Positions 35,456 to 37,548 of a stretch of 37,548 nt of DNA are shown here, piece after piece. A model generated the notes under the pieces. It saw only the letters and a program-made list of their open reading frames with translations, did not search any database and had not been told where the DNA came from. Every line of letters starts with the position of its first letter. Within the stretch, counting starts at the first letter, position 1. The DNA comes from Firmicutes bacterium HGW-Firmicutes-12 (GTDB taxonomy: Bacteria > Bacillota > Peptococcia > DRI-13 > PHAD01). Made by a program: the position numbers and the translations under genes. The stretch is from contig PHAD01000013.1 in NCBI GenBank assembly GCA_002841595.1, forward strand, positions 1-37,548, in the 5' to 3' direction.

Positions 35456-37023
35456 CGTGATTTAAAAGGGTCAATACCACATATCTTCTTAACTCCACGA
35501 TTACTGTTTGCACTTAGATGCTCTAATATTTTGAAAAGCCTTTCTTCGTCCTCTGGATTTCCAATAGCAGCCGCTATTTCTTCAACTGAAAAAGTCTCAC
35601 CACTATTTTGCTGCAAATAGTCAAGGGATTTGGCCAACATGTCGATAATCATGTTGGCTCCTTTTTTGCCCAATTCGACTCCCGGCTGATGATAAGCGTT
35701 GATATTAATTAAGCTGGCATATATACCAATTGCTCGTTCAAACAAAGCAATCAGAACGCCTAGCGAGAAGGCATCTAAATGTTTAATTGTTATTGTTAAT
35801 GATTCCCTTCCCTGTTGGGTAAGAGCCTGTCGGGTTCCTAATAAAAATGCCTGCAAATAATCCCCACTAGTTATATTCCCGGTTATGTAGATATTATCCT
35901 TACGCTCATCTCCAAGAACTTCAATAAAGGTTACAAAAAAATTATTAACGCCCTCTATTAACTGTTGTACATAGGCATGCTGATCTGTTGATCCTTTGTT
36001 ACCATATACACTGATGCCTTGATTAACCTCTACGCCATTACGATCATATTTCTTCCCCAACGACTCCATTACCAGCTGTTGCATGTAGCATGCCAAATGC
36101 TGCAATCGATCTTTATAAGGAAGTATCACCATATCTTTGCTACCTTTCCCATCAGTAGCATGAAACCACATCAAAGCAAGTTGGGCCGCCGGATTAACGG
36201 ATGTATTGGGTTGCCGTGTTTGTTCATCGCAGCTCCTAGCTCCTTTTAAGAACGAAGTAATATCAATCCCCTGCAAAGCTGCTGGCAACAACCCTACCGC
36301 AGAAGTTACCGAAGTACGTCCACCAACCCAATCCCAAAGAGGAAAGCTTTCCAACCAACCCTCTTCTTTAGCTAAAAGATCAAGTTTACTGCCAGGCATC
36401 GTTATCGCCACTGCGTTATTAGTAAATGTTATCCCTTGCTTAGCAAAAGCAACCCTTACTTCCTGCATCCCATTATAGGTTTCAGTTGTCCCACCACTTT
36501 TTGATGCTACCATAATGAGGGTCTCTTCTAATTCCATCCCAATTTTGGCTAAGACCCGATCTATACCATCCGGATCTGTATTATCAATATAATATGGTTT
36601 AAGATAGTCATTTTTAGTCCATAATGCATCAGAAACCAGTTGTGGACCCAGGGCTGAGCCACCTATACCAATTAATATAAAGTTCTTAAACCTTTTTTCA
36701 TTTCCGGGGCCTATCATCCCCTGATGTACCGTCTTTGCAAAGACACTTATTCTTTCAATGCTATTGTTTATGGCAGCTGTTATTTCTTCGAAAGGGGCAA
36801 GCGCAGGGTTTCTGAGCCAATAATGTCCGACCATGCGGTTCTCATCGGGATTAGCAATAGCTCCATCTTCTAATTCAGTCATTTCTCTATAGGCTCTTTG
36901 TAATTGAGGTTCCACCAAATCAAATAAATTATCAGGGAAGTTCATTCGACTAGTATCTATACTTAAACCTAATTCTTTATTATCATAATAATAATCCTTA
37001 AAACGCTGCCAATATTTCGCCAA
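35440..37023 (-). CDS. pgi: Glucose-6-phosphate isomerase
   Basis: A 527-residue phosphoglucose isomerase, interconverting glucose-6-P and fructose-6-P. The signature blocks GIGGSALGPQLV (123-134), SKSGGTTET and WDWVGGRTSV are intact, as is GVEVNQGISVYGNKGSTDQH with the catalytic His region. The start is probably the TTG at 37021-37023, which has GGGGAG 7 bases upstream; a TTG two codons earlier is too close to that site. Its stop overlaps the pgcA 3' end (convergent). It follows malQ after 42 bases, so the two are probably co-transcribed. Confidence 0.95.
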   Translation of the reverse strand: MAKYWQRFKDYYYDNKELGLSIDTSRMNFPDNLFDLVEPQLQRAYREMTELEDGAIANPDENRMVGHYWLRNPALAPFEEITAAINNSIERISVFAKTVHQGMIGPGNEKRFKNFILIGIGGSALGPQLVSDALWTKNDYLKPYYIDNTDPDGIDRVLAKIGMELEETLIMVASKSGGTTETYNGMQEVRVAFAKQGITFTNNAVAITMPGSKLDLLAKEEGWLESFPLWDWVGGRTSVTSAVGLLPAALQGIDITSFLKGARSCDEQTRQPNTSVNPAAQLALMWFHATDGKGSKDMVILPYKDRLQHLACYMQQLVMESLGKKYDRNGVEVNQGISVYGNKGSTDQHAYVQQLIEGVNNFFVTFIEVLGDERKDNIYITGNITSGDYLQAFLLGTRQALTQQGRESLTITIKHLDAFSLGVLIALFERAIGIYASLININAYHQPGVELGKKGANMIIDMLAKSLDYLQQNSGETFSVEEIAAAIGNPEDEERLFKILEHLSANSNRGVKKICGIDPFKSRYTTI

Positions 37024-37065
37024 GTGCAATCTCCCCTTTATATTTCAAATCAATTATTGTTTGTA

Positions 37066-37548
37066 TTATCGTCCATTTTCCTCAGTTAACTTTAACAAAC
37101 GCTCTTCTAGCGCAGATGTCAAACTTCCTTTTTCATAACGCCATCGCCAATTTCTTCCTCCTACTGTTCCAGGTACATTCATTCTAGCCCAAGAATCAAG
37201 ACATAATATATCCTGTAATGGGAATATTGTCCATCTGCACTTGCTTTTCAATAGCAGCTTGATGAATTCCCAACATATCTTATCTTTTTTAATATCTTCT
37301 TCATTTCTTCGCAAACCAGATGAAACAACTTTCTTGTACCAGCCCAGCAAAGTATCATTATCATGTGTTCCCGTATAATAGATAGTATCCTCATCATCCG
37401 GATTCTGCAAGATATTTTCCTCGGAAATAAACTGCAAGACCTTCATACCCGGAAAATCAAAGGCATCTTTTAATTCCTTGACCTCAGGAGTAATATAACC
37501 TAAGTCTTCAGCAATTAAGGGCAATTCTCCTAGGTTTTCTTTTAATAC
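37066..37548 (-). CDS. malQ: 4-alpha-glucanotransferase, C-terminal part (5' end outside window)
   Basis: The last 160 codons of an amylomaltase (GH77), which transfers alpha-1,4-glucan segments and releases glucose. The reading frame is open to the window edge. Visible family blocks are LPLIAEDLGYITPEV (with the conserved Glu-Asp), GMKVLQFISE, YTGTHDNDTLLGWY with its His-Asp pair, and DSWARMNVPGT followed by NWRWR. An internal TTG near 37524 gives an apparent start but is inside the conserved region, so the gene clearly begins further right. It precedes pgi on the same strand. Confidence 0.93.
   Translation of the reverse strand, partial: VLKENLGELPLIAEDLGYITPEVKELKDAFDFPGMKVLQFISEENILQNPDDEDTIYYTGTHDNDTLLGWYKKVVSSGLRRNEEDIKKDKICWEFIKLLLKSKCRWTIFPLQDILCLDSWARMNVPGTVGGRNWRWRYEKGSLTSALEERLLKLTEENGR

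Overview
The window looks like chromosomal DNA of a low-GC, anaerobic Gram-positive bacterium (Firmicutes, class Clostridia; a Syntrophomonas-like relative is my guess, not shown by any marker). Three things point there: the Bacillus/Clostridium-type order cdaA-cdaR-glmM ... acpS-nnr-alr-ndoAI-ndoA, a T-box leader in front of the branched-chain amino-acid operon, and strong Shine-Dalgarno sites with many GTG/TTG starts. There are no rRNA or tRNA genes, CRISPR arrays, insertion sequences or phage genes. Most of the window is housekeeping DNA, with two or three lineage-specific genes.

Layout. 1-4435 (minus): class-I glutamine amidotransferase, type-II asparaginase, Tex and an amidohydrolase cut by the window edge, in tight or overlapping order. 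4569-5194 (minus): NdoAI/NdoA (MazEF-type) antitoxin-toxin pair with its own near-consensus promoter and terminator. 5351-11834 (minus): cdaA, cdaR, glmM, acpS, nnr, alr, which link c-di-AMP signalling, amino-sugar and cell-wall precursor supply, acyl-carrier-protein activation and metabolite repair. 12105-13936 (plus): a DUF881, Sbp (DUF1290), DUF881 trio of small membrane proteins. 14020-15651 (minus): an unrecognised 543-residue protein. 15807-17162 (minus): a Tat-signal N-acyl-D-amino-acid deacylase-like enzyme. 17320-18423 (plus): a FlhG/MinD-type ATPase with a YcgR/PilZN-like N-terminal domain. It converges on 18434-19333 (minus), a response regulator with a GGDEF (GGEEL) diguanylate cyclase domain; together they suggest a local c-di-GMP theme.

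19510-29300 (minus) is one large operon, ilvB-ilvN-ilvC-ilvB(second copy)-leuA-leuC-leuD-leuB. It is preceded by a sigma-A promoter and a T-box riboswitch with an intrinsic terminator, and a second strong-looking promoter lies after that terminator. It ends in a 12-bp-stem terminator. The two acetohydroxyacid synthase catalytic subunits differ at the tryptophan known to control 2-ketobutyrate preference: Trp in the first, Leu in the second. ilvD, ilvE and ilvA are not in the window.

29328-37548: a LUD-domain protein, a DUF378 membrane protein and a Nudix hydrolase; then glutaminyl-tRNA synthetase (uncommon in Firmicutes), a small membrane-anchored protein of unknown function, and a sugar-phosphate group (pgcA-type phosphohexomutase, pgi, and the 3' part of malQ) that would interconvert glucan-derived glucose, glucose-1-P, glucose-6-P and fructose-6-P. 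Fructose-6-P feeds the amino-sugar branch that uses GlmM.

The observations most worth a second look are the PilZN-MinD fusion beside a diguanylate cyclase, the paired Trp/Leu acetolactate synthases in one operon, and the T-box operon with a promoter outside T-box control.
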